Of a stretch of DNA of 64,000 nt, positions 36,854 to 47,282 are shown one piece after another (position 1 is the first letter of the stretch; every line of letters begins with the position of its first letter). Source of the DNA: Microvelia longipes (taxonomy: Eukaryota > Arthropoda > Insecta > Hemiptera > Veliidae); the NCBI GenBank assembly GCA_018340805.1, contig JACMZG010000008.1:11062469-11126468 (forward strand), in the 5' to 3' direction. The notes under the pieces are model-generated. The model searched no databases and was not told the DNA's origin. It saw only the letters and a program-made list of their open reading frames with translations. Position numbers and translations under genes: made by a program.

Positions 36854-39755
36854 TTAAGCCCATTTTTGGGCATAGGCCTCCTTCTTGGATATCCATAAGT
36901 CTCTGTCCTGGGTAATCATCACCCAAAGTTTACCACATTCTTGCTCCAGATCATCTCTCCACCTCCTTGCTGGCCTACCTTTTTTCTGACTCTATTCAGA
37001 GGGCACCACTCAGTTACTTTTTTTGACCACCTTGCATCTTGGACTCTCATAAGATGACCTGCCCACATCCATTTTGCTGCTCTGGCTACTTCCACCGCAT
37101 CTTTCACTCCAGTCATTTTCCGGATGTTTTCATTTCTGATTTTATTCATTTTATTAATTCCCAACATGCTCCTTTCCATAGAGCGTTGTGTAACTTGTAT
37201 TCTTTCAGCATGCTTTTTGGTCATGGCCCATGTCTGGGCTCCATAGGTCAAGCAAGGAATGATGCATGAATTAAAAACTTTTCTTTTTAAGCTTATGTTC
37301 ATAGAACTTTTAAAAATAAAACGCAAAGACCAATACTTTTTCCAAGCAATAGAGATTCGCCTATCAATTTCTTTACTTACTCTATGCTGAAATGAGATAA
37401 GTTGTCCTAGATAGATTGCTTCAGAAACCCACTGTAGTTTCACTCCATCGAGATCTATCTCCTGAGTCTCTCCGTTTGTAAGTAGCTGGGTTTTCTTCTG
37501 ATTTATTTTAAAGCCCGCTTGTTTTCCAGCTTGATTTATTTTATCCAGCATTTGCTTTAGCTCCTTAGCTGATTTTGCTAGGACCAGGACATCGTCTGCA
37601 AATCGCAAGTGAGTTAGGTTCTCTCCGTTTATAACGATACCAGCACTTGCCCAGTCTACACCTCTGAATACCTTCTCTGCAGCTCGGATAAAAAGGTCGG
37701 AAGATAGGGGCTCACCCTGTTTGATTCCTTTATTATTGTTAAATTTGGGCCCTGCTTTTTCTAGCTTTATTCTACCTTTACTTTTAAAGTAAATTTCCTT
37801 GATTTTATTTATTATAGCTTTATCTATTTGAGCATCATCCAGGCTTTCATACATATATTTATGACTCAAAGAGTCAAACGCTTTCTCGTAATCAATCAGA
37901 GCTATATAGATTTTATTTGATATTCGTTAGCTTTTTCTATGATTTGATTTATTACGTGTAAATGATCTATGGTGGAGTACCCTTTTCTAAAGCCCGCCTG
38001 CTCATTTGACTGCTCTTCTTCTAATTTTGCTTTAATTCTAAATTGTAACATCTTTGTAAAAATCTTACTAAAGCCAGATATAAGACTGATAGGTCTATAA
38101 TTGGACAAGTCCGAACTGTCTCCTTTTTTGTGAATCAGAATAATATCAGAGTGTGACCATTCTTTTGGTATTGGATCTCCCAACATAATTTTATTATACA
38201 TAAGTGTGTATATTGGCACAAGAACCGGAGCTGAATATTTTATGAGCTCATTTGTTATTTTATCCTCTCCTGTTGCTTTTTCATTTTTTAAAGTATTAAT
38301 TTGTTTACTTACCTCCTCTTCCAAAAATGGGAGAAATTCCATGTCATTTCTTTCACTATTATAATTTTTTGACTGGTCACTGGTTACATCTTCATAAAGT
38401 TTCTTATAATATTCACTTGCAATTTTGATTATTCCATTTCGTGATCTTTCTATGTTTCCATTCTTGTCTTTGAGTCCCAGGATCCAATCTTTTCCTTTAC
38501 TCATAGCAATTCTTGATTTTTTAATAGCGTTAGTACCTTCTATTAGGTTATTAACGATTTGTTCGTCATGTGCCTTTATATCTTGTCTAATCTTATATTT
38601 GACTAGTTTAGAGATCATACTTAGTTCTATTTTTTCTATTTTGGTTTTATTAATTTTCTTTCTTAGATCTTCTCTTTTTTTAATAAGATCTACAGTTTCA
38701 GGATTGATTTTATTTTCTTTACAAATATTATGAGATTCTTCTGAAATAGAACTAATTAAAACGTCTTTAATTTGTTGATAAATTTCTTGTGCACTATTAG
38801 CCCAAGCCTGTTTATTAATATTTTCTTTTAATTGGATAGTGAATTCCTCAGGATTAATATTTTTAAGTTTTTTATTAACAAAGTCAGGCCTGGTTCTCTT
38901 TTTAAATTTTATATGTGCTCTAAGGAGTCTATGATCTGATAAGAACTCAAAATTGTTCATTACTTCAGCATCTGTTATTATATGAGGGCTGGACTCTAAT
39001 ATATAATCAATTTGGTTTTTGTACTCACAGTTGGGTGACAGCCACGTCCATTTTTTCCCTTTTCTTTTTTTAAAATACGTGTTGGTTATGATGAGGTTAT
39101 TTTCTTGACAAAACCGAACTAGTTTCCAACCTCTATTATTCCTTTTTCCATATCCATACCTCCCCACTACTTTTTCTTCATCTTCTTCACATTTACCAAC
39201 CTGTGAATTAAAATCACCCATTATAATCATATTTTCTTTAACATTGTAATAGCTGTTGATAGTATTTCTTAGTTTTTCATAAAATAAGTCCGCCTCTTCT
39301 TCATCCGATTCAGATGTTGGTGCATAAACTTGTATAAAAGTTATTATTTTCTTTGAATCTTGTTTAAATTTTAACACTGCTATTCTATCAGATATCCCTT
39401 TGAACTCTACAATATTGTTTTTGAGCCCTTTTTTAACAAGAAACCCAACACCATACTTGCCAGCTACTTCTCCACGGTGCATAAGAATATATCCATTTTT
39501 TCTTTCAATAATTTTTGTTCCCTTTCGTCTAACTTCAGCTTAACCCAAAATTTGGATATTTGTTTTATTCAAAGCTCTTTCTAGTTCAAGCAACCTAGCT
39601 TCACTCATTAATGTCTGACAATTGATTGTTCCAATAGATATATTTTTCTTTTTCCAAGAAGGGCTTGGGTCATAAGCACCCTCAGTGACCAACTGTTCTA
39701 GGGTACTGTGTGATAGGTTACTATTTTTTTGGCTTGACTTACCTTTTACTAATTG
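36854..39755 (-). pseudogene. LINE ORF2: endonuclease and reverse transcriptase (about 966 codons, broken)
   Basis: It encodes the nicking endonuclease and reverse transcriptase that copy the element into the genome. The frame is open from just after a UAG at 39756-39758. The endonuclease starts with IGTINCQTL (about 39610-39640). QVYAPTS, GDFN, NQIDYILES and SDH follow in the segment 37902-39482. Reverse transcriptase motifs are YRPISL, EQAGFRKG, LIDYEKAFDS (37865-37895), KQGEPLSSDLF and FADD (segment 36919-37869). The C-terminal region has LTYGAQTWAMTKKH, RSMERSMLGI and, after a frameshift, RRWRDDLEQECGKLW and a final EAYAQKWA. The faults are a TAA at 39540-39542, a one-base frameshift near 37895 between palm motifs, and one near 36982 at a run of six T. 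The first in-frame AUG after the UAG lies beyond IGTIN, so this ORF has no usable start codon of its own. Confidence 0.85.
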
Positions 39756-39758
39756 CTA
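39750..39758 (-). promoter_or_regulatory. UAG CAA UUA: candidate stop-codon readthrough site between ORF1 and ORF2
   Basis: On the coding strand ORF1 ends GAT GCA TAG, directly followed by CAA TTA in frame with ORF2. UAG-CAA-UUA (consensus UAG-CARYYA) is the leaky stop known from tobacco mosaic virus. Seen: same frame, exact hexamer, and no AUG for 49 codons downstream. Inferred: a fraction of ribosomes continue into ORF2. Confidence 0.5.
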
Positions 39759-40618
39759 TGCATCAGTTGACGCTGTTGATCTTTCATTTTCTACCCCGTC
39801 ATTCTTCAATGCTGCCATGTCTGTCAGTTTTTGTTGATTTGTTTCTATCTTATTCTTTTTCTGAGATACAGTTTTATTATCGCTTATTGACGTGCCATCT
39901 AAAGGTCTTTTAACACGATTGCTCTTTTGTTTAAATTTGTTTTCTTTATTTGTGTTGCTTGATGATTTTTTGTCCACGGGATTGTCAGGTATCGGGTCTA
40001 TTTCATTCCATACTCTACCATTGATAATAAGTTTATCAAGTGATAAAACAGCATGATTGCCCTTCTCTCTGGCGATCTTCAGGAATGGTATCAGCACTCT
40101 CCTTTTTTCCCTTAATTCATACCTTAAGTCCTCGTATATTAACACATCTGAGCTCTTCAGATTTTTCTTAGCTGCTGCTATGATTTTATTTCTTTTCCTG
40201 AAAGTCGTTAAGCCAACACAAATACACCCTTTATCCTCGTTATCGTCGACTTCTGACGCTTCTAATTTATGGTTTTCAACATGTCTTTCTTCCTTTCTTT
40301 TGCAGTTTCTAATAAAATCGATCTCATCAACACAATGACAACATTCAATTTCAGTTTGTTTTTTATCAAGTCGAAGACTATATCTTCAGTCTTTTCTGCC
40401 GAAATCCAGCGACCTAATCCTTGAATTATTATATTTTTTCTTCTTTCATTATTTTGCAGTCTATTTACATCCTGCTTTAAATCACTTATGTTTTTGTTTA
40501 CCTCAACAAGGTTCATTTTACTTTCTAGAACATCGATTCTAGAGTTGATTTCTTCTCTGAAAACTCTTCTCATAATAGCGATACTATCATCCTCTTTACC
40601 CCCGTCTTCTTTACTCAT
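39756..40618 (-). pseudogene. LINE ORF1: nucleic-acid-binding protein (about 287 codons, one frameshift)
   Basis: Probably the RNA-binding partner of the retrotransposon particle. It starts at 40618 (MSKEDGGKEDD). Residues about 20-60 (REEINSRIDVLESKMNLVEV and on, with regular hydrophobic spacing) look like a coiled coil, followed by NIIIQGLG and DLIKNKLKL. A frameshift near 40335 breaks the frame. The second part runs without stops to 39756 and contains VGLTTFRKRNKI, YEDLRYELREKRR, LKIAREKGNHA and LDKLIINGRVW. These resemble the C-terminal domain of L1-type ORF1 proteins. The end is a charged, Lys/Asn/Ser-rich tail. There is no CCHC zinc knuckle. The stop is the UAG described separately. Confidence 0.75.
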
Positions 40619-40909
40619 CTTAAGTTGTAATTTTGTAGCTAAAAATTGGGTTTAAATTAATTTTAATAACCAAAATAACTCGTTGATTTTCGTATACTTA
40701 ACAGGTTATGATCGGACGCGATATTTTTCCTATTTTTAAAACTGTTTTCACGTTAAGGTTTATAACTTATTAACTCAATAACAAATTTTATAATTAATTT
40801 ATCAATTTATATTAGAATTCTGATAATTTATTCTCTAAAAACACTTTTTCAATATAAATTACGGCAGCTCGATCTACACTCTAACAACAGCACTGTAACC
40901 TCTCTCTGT
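40619..40909 (-). other. LINE 5' UTR (putative internal promoter region)
   Basis: About 290 bp between the proposed 5' border (element starting ACAGAGAGAGGTTACAG on the minus strand) and the ORF1 start. No promoter motif can be named. Confidence 0.45.
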
Positions 40910-40918
40910 AAGCAATAA

Positions 40919-41690
40919 GGAATTAATATTTATTGACCCAGAAATTAAATAAATTTTATTTATTCTAAATTAAATTTATTAAAAACTAGGCAGCCAAGTA
41001 TGGTCACAAATATATTATTGCAATGAATGCCTATCTATAGTATTATTTTTCTAAACTTTAATTACCCTGAGGTTATTACACCCAAGATATTAGTTTACAG
41101 AAAGAAAAATACTTTATCGGGACCTCTATTTTAAATTATTTTGGTTAAATTATTTGGTTTCGGGAGGATTAGGTCCGAAAAATAAATAACACAAATAAAA
41201 TGTTGCCAAGCTTTCGATATATTTTTTATTGTGCGAGGCATAACATTATTGCCATAAAAAAGACGACTATAGGTCTAAGATGGCTGAAGTTTGAAATTAT
41301 TTTCCTTTAATTGTGTCGTGTTTTGATAAAAAGGATTAGATCAATTTATGTCGATCAATCTTATTTAGTTCGAAAATAATATCAGTTGAAAATATATTTG
41401 AGTTAAATGGTGACCGTAGAGGCTGAGAAAAGCGAGGAAGGCGACTAGAGTAAATTTTAGCAAAATTAATATTAAATAGAAGCTGAGCTAAGTATAAGGA
41501 GGACCCGTCATTAGAAATTCTGACAGGTAATCCCGAATATCTAGTTAGGAAGTTCTCAAAGTTAGATGAAGTTCAATTTCATCTAATCAATGTTATGATC
41601 GTAAAATATAAATCTAATAAGGAGATTCAAAGAAAATTATACTCTGAGTACGAAGATATGTACTTTTCTTTAATGCCTAAAATTGGTGAG
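40919..41690. other. AT-rich spacer, no gene seen
   Basis: No frame longer than 60 codons and no recognised repeat. Confidence 0.5.
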
Positions 41691-41754
41691 ATGATTGAGG
41701 AAGCTAAGCGATCAAGCGACAAGCTCTGCTTCCCGCTCACATAGGGTAAAACTT

Positions 41755-42530
41755 CCTCAAATGAAGTTCAAAAAATTGGATTCGGGGTACCTCGGAACAT
41801 TTCCTCATAACATCGTACTTGCTACGCTCATACTCAGAATATACAAGTCATTAAATATATACCGCAAAACGTCTTCGAACTCGCTTCGCTCGTCCTCAGG
41901 TAGTAAAATACATCTATTTCATTACTAGTTTTCACCTATCCAGGCATGACCACGCTCAATGCTGCTTAACTTTAAATTATTGTTGAATTTAATAATTGTC
42001 CAATTGCAACTAAACTTGGTGTACTTATTTATTACGTAAAGATATGCAGTTATACCGAATTTCAACTCAATTGCATTTTTTTGCCGATTTTTTACAGTTC
42101 AGTACGTAGTTAAGTTTTTAAATACGTACAGAGATCATTTGATAAAAATTGAACTAATTCTGATAATGAGATAAAATATAACACATATATTATTAGTCTT
42201 ATATGGCTGCATGCGTGCCAAAATTATCGCAAAATTTCTTTTTTACGAAAAATTGCTGAGGCATTATTGCAGGTAAATGAGGTCATACAATTTTTTCCGT
42301 ATAGCAAAACTGCAGCTATAGACTGATTTTGGTACAAAGTTTCAACTCCAAAGCAACATTTGTAGCTATGATGATAACAGAAACACACACATACAGACAG
42401 ACAACTTTGTGAAAACCACTTAGGAGGCCTTAAACGCGCCTGAATCGGATAATTCAGGTGACATCCTGCTTTCGGATTTTTGGCAAACACAATACTTTTC
42501 TTATATACCTGCGGTTAAAGAGAAAAAAGC
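41755..42530 (-). repeat. repeat family A, full-length copy
   Basis: In reverse order it carries all family blocks. The 3' end is GGGGTACCTCGGAACATTTC with CGAACTCGCTTCGCTCGTCC (41760-41895). The middle has CAATTGCAACTAAACTTGG and TTTCAACTCAATTGCAT. The 5' end is ATGATGATAACAGAAACACA, CAGACAGACAACTTTGTG, CTGAATCGGATAATTCAGG and TTATATACCTGCGG. About 775 bp. It encodes nothing: the frames at 41695-41928 and 42224-42490 lie within it. Confidence 0.8.
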
Positions 42531-42604
42531 AAAAATATGATCAAGAAGAGGTTAAGAAATGGTAAGAGTTTCAAAACTCAAAACTATTCACTTGAACACA
42601 GAAG

Positions 42605-42745
42605 ACATGTAAGGAAAAGCTTCAGTACTTATTAAGATCTTTAAAGGGGGTTCAAGAGCTACAGACTTAAAAGTATTCTACTACTAAAGAAAATTATAGT
42701 AAAGCTCTTGGTAGTTTAAAATCGAGATATGGTACTTCAGAAAGA
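42605..42745 (+). pseudogene. BEL/Pao gag fragment
   Basis: About 45 codons with KLQYLLRSLKG, then ENYSKALGSLKSRYG, interrupted by a stop. This order (leucine-rich LLRSL...G, about 20 residues, then AL..LK.RYG) is typical of the DUF1759-like gag region of BEL/Pao elements. What follows (42745-42910) is purine-rich low-complexity sequence, so the rest of gag is lost. Confidence 0.6.
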
Positions 42746-42910
42746 AGAAGGTGAAAAGAGAATGGTGTAGAAGACTAAGAAGAAGGAGAAGAGATAAGAC
42801 GTACGTAGAAGGTAGTGTAGATAGTAAGAAAGTATAGAAAGTAAGTAAGTAAGAATAGAAAGTAAGCAGAGGTAGAGTGGAGCGTAAGAAGAGTGTGAGA
42901 AGAGATATGG
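42745..42910 (+). repeat. purine-rich, C-poor low-complexity stretch
   Basis: Almost only A, G and some T on the plus strand (GAAGAAGG, GTAAG and AGAAAGTAAG motifs), with strong strand asymmetry. The antisense frame 42684-42956 (Leu/Ser/Thr-rich) is its product and not a gene. Confidence 0.75.
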
Positions 42911-43081
42911 TACTGACGAGCTTCAGATTGAAATATACGTACAGCAGATTTCGCACTTATTGCAGCAAACAGTAGTTTACGCTCGCGCAGAAGAACAATA
43001 AATTAGAGACGCAGTTACGCCCGCTTGAGTCACTAGGCGTTACTAAGGAGAAGTACGCATACATGATTGGTCTGTAAGTTT

Positions 43082-43499
43082 GGAGGGACAGCTATCACCT
43101 GGGGAAGTAGAAAGCAGAGGTCACTGTCTCAATCAACAACTGAAGCAGAGTATATTTCAGCAAGTGAAGCAGCAAAAGAACTAGACTGAAATCTCAGTGT
43201 CAGAAAATATTCAGGCAATACCAACACTCAGGGTAGATAATCTTGGTGCTGTAAAGCTAGCAAGGAATCCAGGATTTCACAAATTAACCAAAGATATTAA
43301 TGTTAGGTATCATTATATCAGAGAAATGATAGCAGCCAACGAGTTCAGCATTGAACACGTAGATGGAAAGAATCAACTAGCCGACATTCTAACGAAACCG
43401 CTTCCAGCACCACAGTTTAAACTTCTGGTGAAGAGATGTGGAGTAGAAGCAATCCCTAGAGATCAACCTGAAGGGAGTGTTGAAGTATTTACAAATTAA
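43082..43499 (+). pseudogene. Ty1/Copia RNase H domain, end of pol
   Basis: The last domain of a Copia polyprotein, which removes RNA from the RNA/DNA hybrid during reverse transcription. The first part reads GGTAITWGSRKQ, SLSQSTTEAEYISASEAAKEL. A stop and frameshift near 43187-43195 follow, then VDNLGAVKLARNP, HKLTKDINVRYHYIREMI and the family signature VDGKNQLADILTKPLP. The catalytic acidic residues of TEAEY and VDN are present. Everything upstream in pol is missing. The stop (43497-43499) lies about 20 nt inside the putative LTR. Remnant only. Confidence 0.85.
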
Positions 43500-43667
43500 C
43501 AGGTTGATCAAGTGACTACCTGTCTATCAAAGTCATAAAGACAAGTATTATTTCAAAGAAATAATTAATTGTATTCTAGCATTGATTAAAACAGTTCAGT
43601 TGAAATTGTTTTGGATATAATTCTTAATAATAAGACAAGCACACGAACTGCTGCGACATTACTTACA
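43478..43667 (+). repeat. putative Copia 3' LTR (about 190 bp)
   Basis: The purine run GAAGGGAG (43470-43477) precedes TGTTGAAGTATT, as at a polypurine tract/LTR junction. A possible end is ...CATTACTTACA at 43667. No matching 5' LTR is in the window, so the right border is a guess. Confidence 0.45.
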
Positions 43668-43689
43668 CCAGTCTCTACAATGAGTAAGC

Positions 43690-44640
43690 ATGACGAAAGA
43701 GCTGGGGGCATATATTATAATGAAAAGGCAAATATTAGCTTCGAGAAAAGGCATTCCCTTCGATGTTTCCGAAAATAACCATACAGCAAAATTCTGTCGG
43801 CTTAGAAGATATATAATCTGTAATATGGGTCATGATGAACTGTTATGACTTGAATTAAGTATAAGACCAAGGGAAAAAACAGAAGGGTAAACCAGACTCG
43901 GCTTAAAGTAATTCACAAGAAAATTCCGGTGTTTATACACAAATATCGTCAATTAAGAGGGGGGGGAGTTTTTACGAACTTAATGTTTTCGATAAAGAAA
44001 AAATGTGTGGACATATTCCTAGCATTCTTGAAAGGAAAATAATTAAGGAATTAGAAAAATTTATCTAAGTGATATTGGAAAATCTGAGCAGATGCAACTT
44101 CTTAGTAATACAAAGAAAGGGTAGTGAATTTAGATGGTGGATTAATAGCAATAGAGACAGCACTTGGATGGTCAGTCATAGGAAAAAATCGGGCACACAA
44201 TATAGAACACGGTGCACTAGATTTGTGCACCACCACTTTGCTAACATTAGAAAATAGAGAAGTAGCAAACTTGTGGAAAATAGAAGTAGTAACTGGTCTA
44301 ACTACACTCGTTAAACTAGTTTTTGATGCATCTTGTAGGGAGAGAAAACAAATCTTCTTTGGATTCGCATTTGGAAAAAGGGCCAAATTTATTAGGTAGC
44401 ATTCCGGGTTAGTCAGCAATAATTGTAGAAAATATGAAATAGGGGTGATCTCGGATATTAAAAATACATTTTTACAATTCAGGATTAGACCAAAAGATCA
44501 ACATTTCGTAAGGATTCTGTGGTGGGACAAGCGAAGGGAAAATATTATAGAATTCAGACATGCTAGAGCAGTTTTTGGAGTAGTCTGTCTGTAGCCTTTT
44601 CTAGTTAAATGCTACCATAGATTATTATTTATATAATAAA
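43690..44640 (+). pseudogene. BEL/Pao pol remnant: protease end and start of reverse transcriptase
   Basis: From 44124 the order is LDGGLIAIETALGWSVIGK (end of the BEL protease region), VFDASCRERK, and after an in-frame TAG (44396-44398) IGVISDIKNTFLQFRI with FVRILWW and AVFGV (RT fingers and palm start, with the SDI aspartate). A TAG follows at about 44593. Upstream (43690-44060) are scattered gag/protease-like pieces, for example HTAKFC and CGHIPSILERK, in shifting frames. RT catalytic YVDD, RNase H and integrase are absent. The Copia fragment lies between this and the BEL gag piece, so it may have inserted into an older BEL copy. Nonfunctional. Confidence 0.78.
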
Positions 44641-45147
44641 ATCAAACTAGCAGAGACTCAGAATAAGCAACCTCATGATTTGGTTTCATGATGAGTTTTA
44701 GATTAGTTAGGCACAAAGTTAACGATACTTTCGGGGTACAAGTGAAATGAAGTTTTTCACCACGCAAGAGATTAGCTTTAAGCTACCACTATAAGGTAGA
44801 ATATTAAACTTTACTTAATAAATCAAGAGTTGACATTTTTACTCGAATTATAATAACACCTGCCTTGCACAACTTATACTATTTAACAATACACTTAAAC
44901 ATTTCTGATTTAGTATACTGTACATATTTAAAGGCAGTTACTAAAACCTTAAGCCAAATTCTATACATCGAGACCAAAAATAGTTACGTTTCGTATTATA
45001 ACTTTTAAAGAATTCATGGTATTTTTTAGCACCAGGTAATAGATGAGACGACTATTTTATTCAGCCCAGGAAAGAAGAAAATTTTCAAAATGACTACAGA
45101 ACTTTACCCCGAAAAACGACAATCTTGTCCTTCCTTAAATTTCTTAT

Positions 45148-45385
45148 TTATGTTTTTTGATGCTTTGAATCGAAAGAAACCAGTCCGGTCTCATAGATAG
45201 TAGTCTATACAGCTACTATAAGTGACCGGAAATCGAAAAACAAAAGTAAGTATAACGGGAAAATCTAACATAAGATCGATGAACGGAAGAGTATCAAATG
45301 TAAATCGAATAAACTGAGTCGATAAGATCTCTCAAAGAATTGAAAGACAGGGTTTCAAGATTCGAATCTTGGTACCAGCGATAAT
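45148..45385 (+). repeat. repeat family B with B-box, copy at 45 kb
   Basis: TTTATGTTTTTTGATGCTTT, AACCAGTCCGGTCTCA, TAAGTGACCGGAAATCG and the tRNA-like end TTCAAGATTCGAATCTTGGT match the 11.3-11.66-kb unit in opposite orientation. The B-box core GATTCGAATC is preserved, but no full tRNA. Confidence 0.65.
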
Positions 45386-45409
45386 TTATCATAGTACTGT
45401 AATTATAGC

Positions 45410-46090
45410 AATCTAGCGAGCAACGCGAGCTTTCTTACTTGTTATTGATCAAATCGCTAAATCTCAATTAACTCATCGCTAAAAGCAATTTAGCGATTGA
45501 GTCTTTTTGAATATTGTTAATTTTAATTTCAACCAATCTAGCGAGCGAAGCGTGCCTCATTTTTAAATATTACAGCACCTCTTTTTCTACATTTCACGTA
45601 TACATCAATAGCACTCAAAATCACATCAATACCTCTTATCAACAGTGTAAAAGCATTCTAGCGAACCTCTTTGTATAGTTCAATTTTTATTTCTACCAAC
45701 ATAAATTTTGTTTATCACCTCTTTTCCAACATTTTGCGTCCGTATAGCACTCCAGCAACCCTGTTATTAAATATTTATGTATTTCGAAGTACAAATTTAT
45801 TGCATTTTATCGAGAAAAACGAGCCCCTTTAAAATACTTTGCATAAACATTAATGTTTCTGGCGAGCGAAGTCAACCCCTAAATAATATAGTTCATTTAT
45901 ATTTCTAGCTATCTAGCGAGCGAAGCAAGACTCTTTTTATTTATTTCTACATTCCGCGTATATATTATTTGCTGCATTTAACAAGCTAATTTTAATTTAC
46001 TTAATATCTAGCTATTGAAGCGAGTCTCAATGGAAATAATACGCGTATACATTTACAGCATCTAGCGAGCGAAACCAGTTTTTATAAAGA
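45410..46090 (+). repeat. degenerate repeat with TCTAGCGAGCGAAGC core
   Basis: The core AATCTAGCGAGCGAAGCGNG recurs at about 45412, 45536, 45860, 45910 and 46060, each followed by CTTTTT-type and TTTC(T)ACATTTCGCGTATA-type stretches. Spacing is irregular (50-320 bp). Related cores (47335, 47360, 47420) continue beyond the AT microsatellites. Confidence 0.7.
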
Positions 46091-46282
46091 TCCCTAATTT
46101 TTTTGGGTATCTGACAAAAGGCGCGAATCGCGCCTGTTGTGAATTATTATACGATATGTAATCTTCTAAATACAACGCATTACTAGTCTAATTATGTCTC
46201 TGAGTTACAAGTTCTTAGGAAATTATTCCTAAGGTCTCGGGTATTAGAGGAATAAAATTTTCAAGGGTGACAAAATTCAGTA

Positions 46283-46294
46283 CATAGTGGACTA

Positions 46295-46367
<73 letters not shown>

Positions 46368-46400
46368 TATGTGTATATATATATACACACATATATATAA
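46283..46400. repeat. (AT)n microsatellite
   Basis: Alternating AT with interruptions. The minus frame 46215-46451 is produced by it. Confidence 0.9.
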
Positions 46401-46710
46401 TAAGAACTCCGTGAAAAGTGCAGCCAAGTCTTGCGTAAAAAGAGTCCTCATTTTTTTAAAATAAAAAATTACCTTAATTTTCTTATTTCCAAAAACTTAC
46501 AAGTATTAATGATTTTGGTTTATTATCCACTTATGCTGTGAGAACAAAATAAACTTATATGCCTATTAGTAAGGGGAATAAGTACTATTCAGAGCTTTCC
46601 TTCCATCAACACTAAATTATGATTTTCAAAACTAATGAAAGTGTCAAGTGGTTCTTGTACCTGTAAGCGAATATATCGCTTGAGTAGAGTAAAGTGGAAA
46701 TTGTTAGAGC

Positions 46711-46805
46711 ATTTTTTTTTTTTTTTTTTTTTTATTTAAAATTCTGGGGGAAATAATTTCTAGTACTTAGACCTCGTATGTGGGTGAAGGGAGATCGATA
46801 GAAGA

Positions 46806-46838
<33 letters not shown>

Positions 46839-46861
46839 ATATATATATAATATATATTTAT

Positions 46862-46896
<35 letters not shown>

Positions 46897-46905
46897 TATT
46901 ATTAC
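46711..46905. repeat. poly-T (46711-46733) and (AT)n (46805-46905)
   Basis: A 23-base T run, unique spacer, then alternating AT with phase flips ending in ATTATTATTAC. Confidence 0.9.
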
Positions 46906-46964
46906 TATGTACTAGACTATTCTAGTCTAGTTAGAGCATTGTAAAGCGTTACCAGTCATCAGAC

Positions 46965-47100
46965 TTCATAGTAATAGGGTAGGGAGGAATGCCAGGCAAA
47001 AAGGCAACGTAGTTTAAGCCCTTTTTGCCAAACAAACTTACATAGGATGTTTTGTACGCTAGCTGCAGCTAGTGAATTATTAGAAATATGTTTGGATGCT
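46965..47100 (-). mobile_element. diverged SINE-1 3' fragment
   Basis: GTAATAGGGTAGGG, CCAGGCAAAAAGGC, CCCTTTTTGCCA and ATAGGATGTTTTGTAC line up with the end of SINE-1 copy A (16.12-16.22 kb), clearly more diverged. Confidence 0.5.
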
Positions 47101-47282
47101 TTTAAAAATTTTATACGTATATAAGAGAGACGAAGGTTTTAATATACTATACCTATAGTATTAATTATATTAAAATAAATTTGAATTAAATTATTTTGAT
47201 TCCATTTAATATTTTGCTTGTTACCTCCAAGCATATGTCATTTTTTTAACATTTCACGTATATATATTTAGCACTCTAGAGA

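Larger units (their letters stand above)
36402..40909 (-). mobile_element. near full-length non-LTR retrotransposon (LINE), APE type, RTE/CFDP2-like
   Basis: A minus-strand element of about 4.5 kb with ORF1 (coiled coil plus an L1-ORF1-like C-terminal domain) and ORF2 (APE endonuclease plus reverse transcriptase). The 3' end is an (ATT)n run preceded by AATAAAGGC. AAGCAATAA occurs at both proposed borders (36393-36401 and 40910-40918) and may be the target duplication, although the tail repeat makes its exact limit ambiguous. Damage is light: one extra stop (39540-39542) and frameshifts near 40335, 37895 and 36982. Class by ORF2 similarity to insect 'endonuclease-reverse transcriptase' proteins. 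The exact clade is uncertain. Confidence 0.85.

Noticed and set aside
36980..36985. programmed frameshift at a T/A homopolymer in LINE ORF2
   Set aside because: It sits near the C-terminus, with no alternative product or stimulatory structure. Mutation or an assembly indel is simpler.
37895..37902. programmed frameshift between reverse transcriptase motifs
   Set aside because: It would interrupt the catalytic palm itself, and no slippery heptamer is visible. Most likely a one-base loss.
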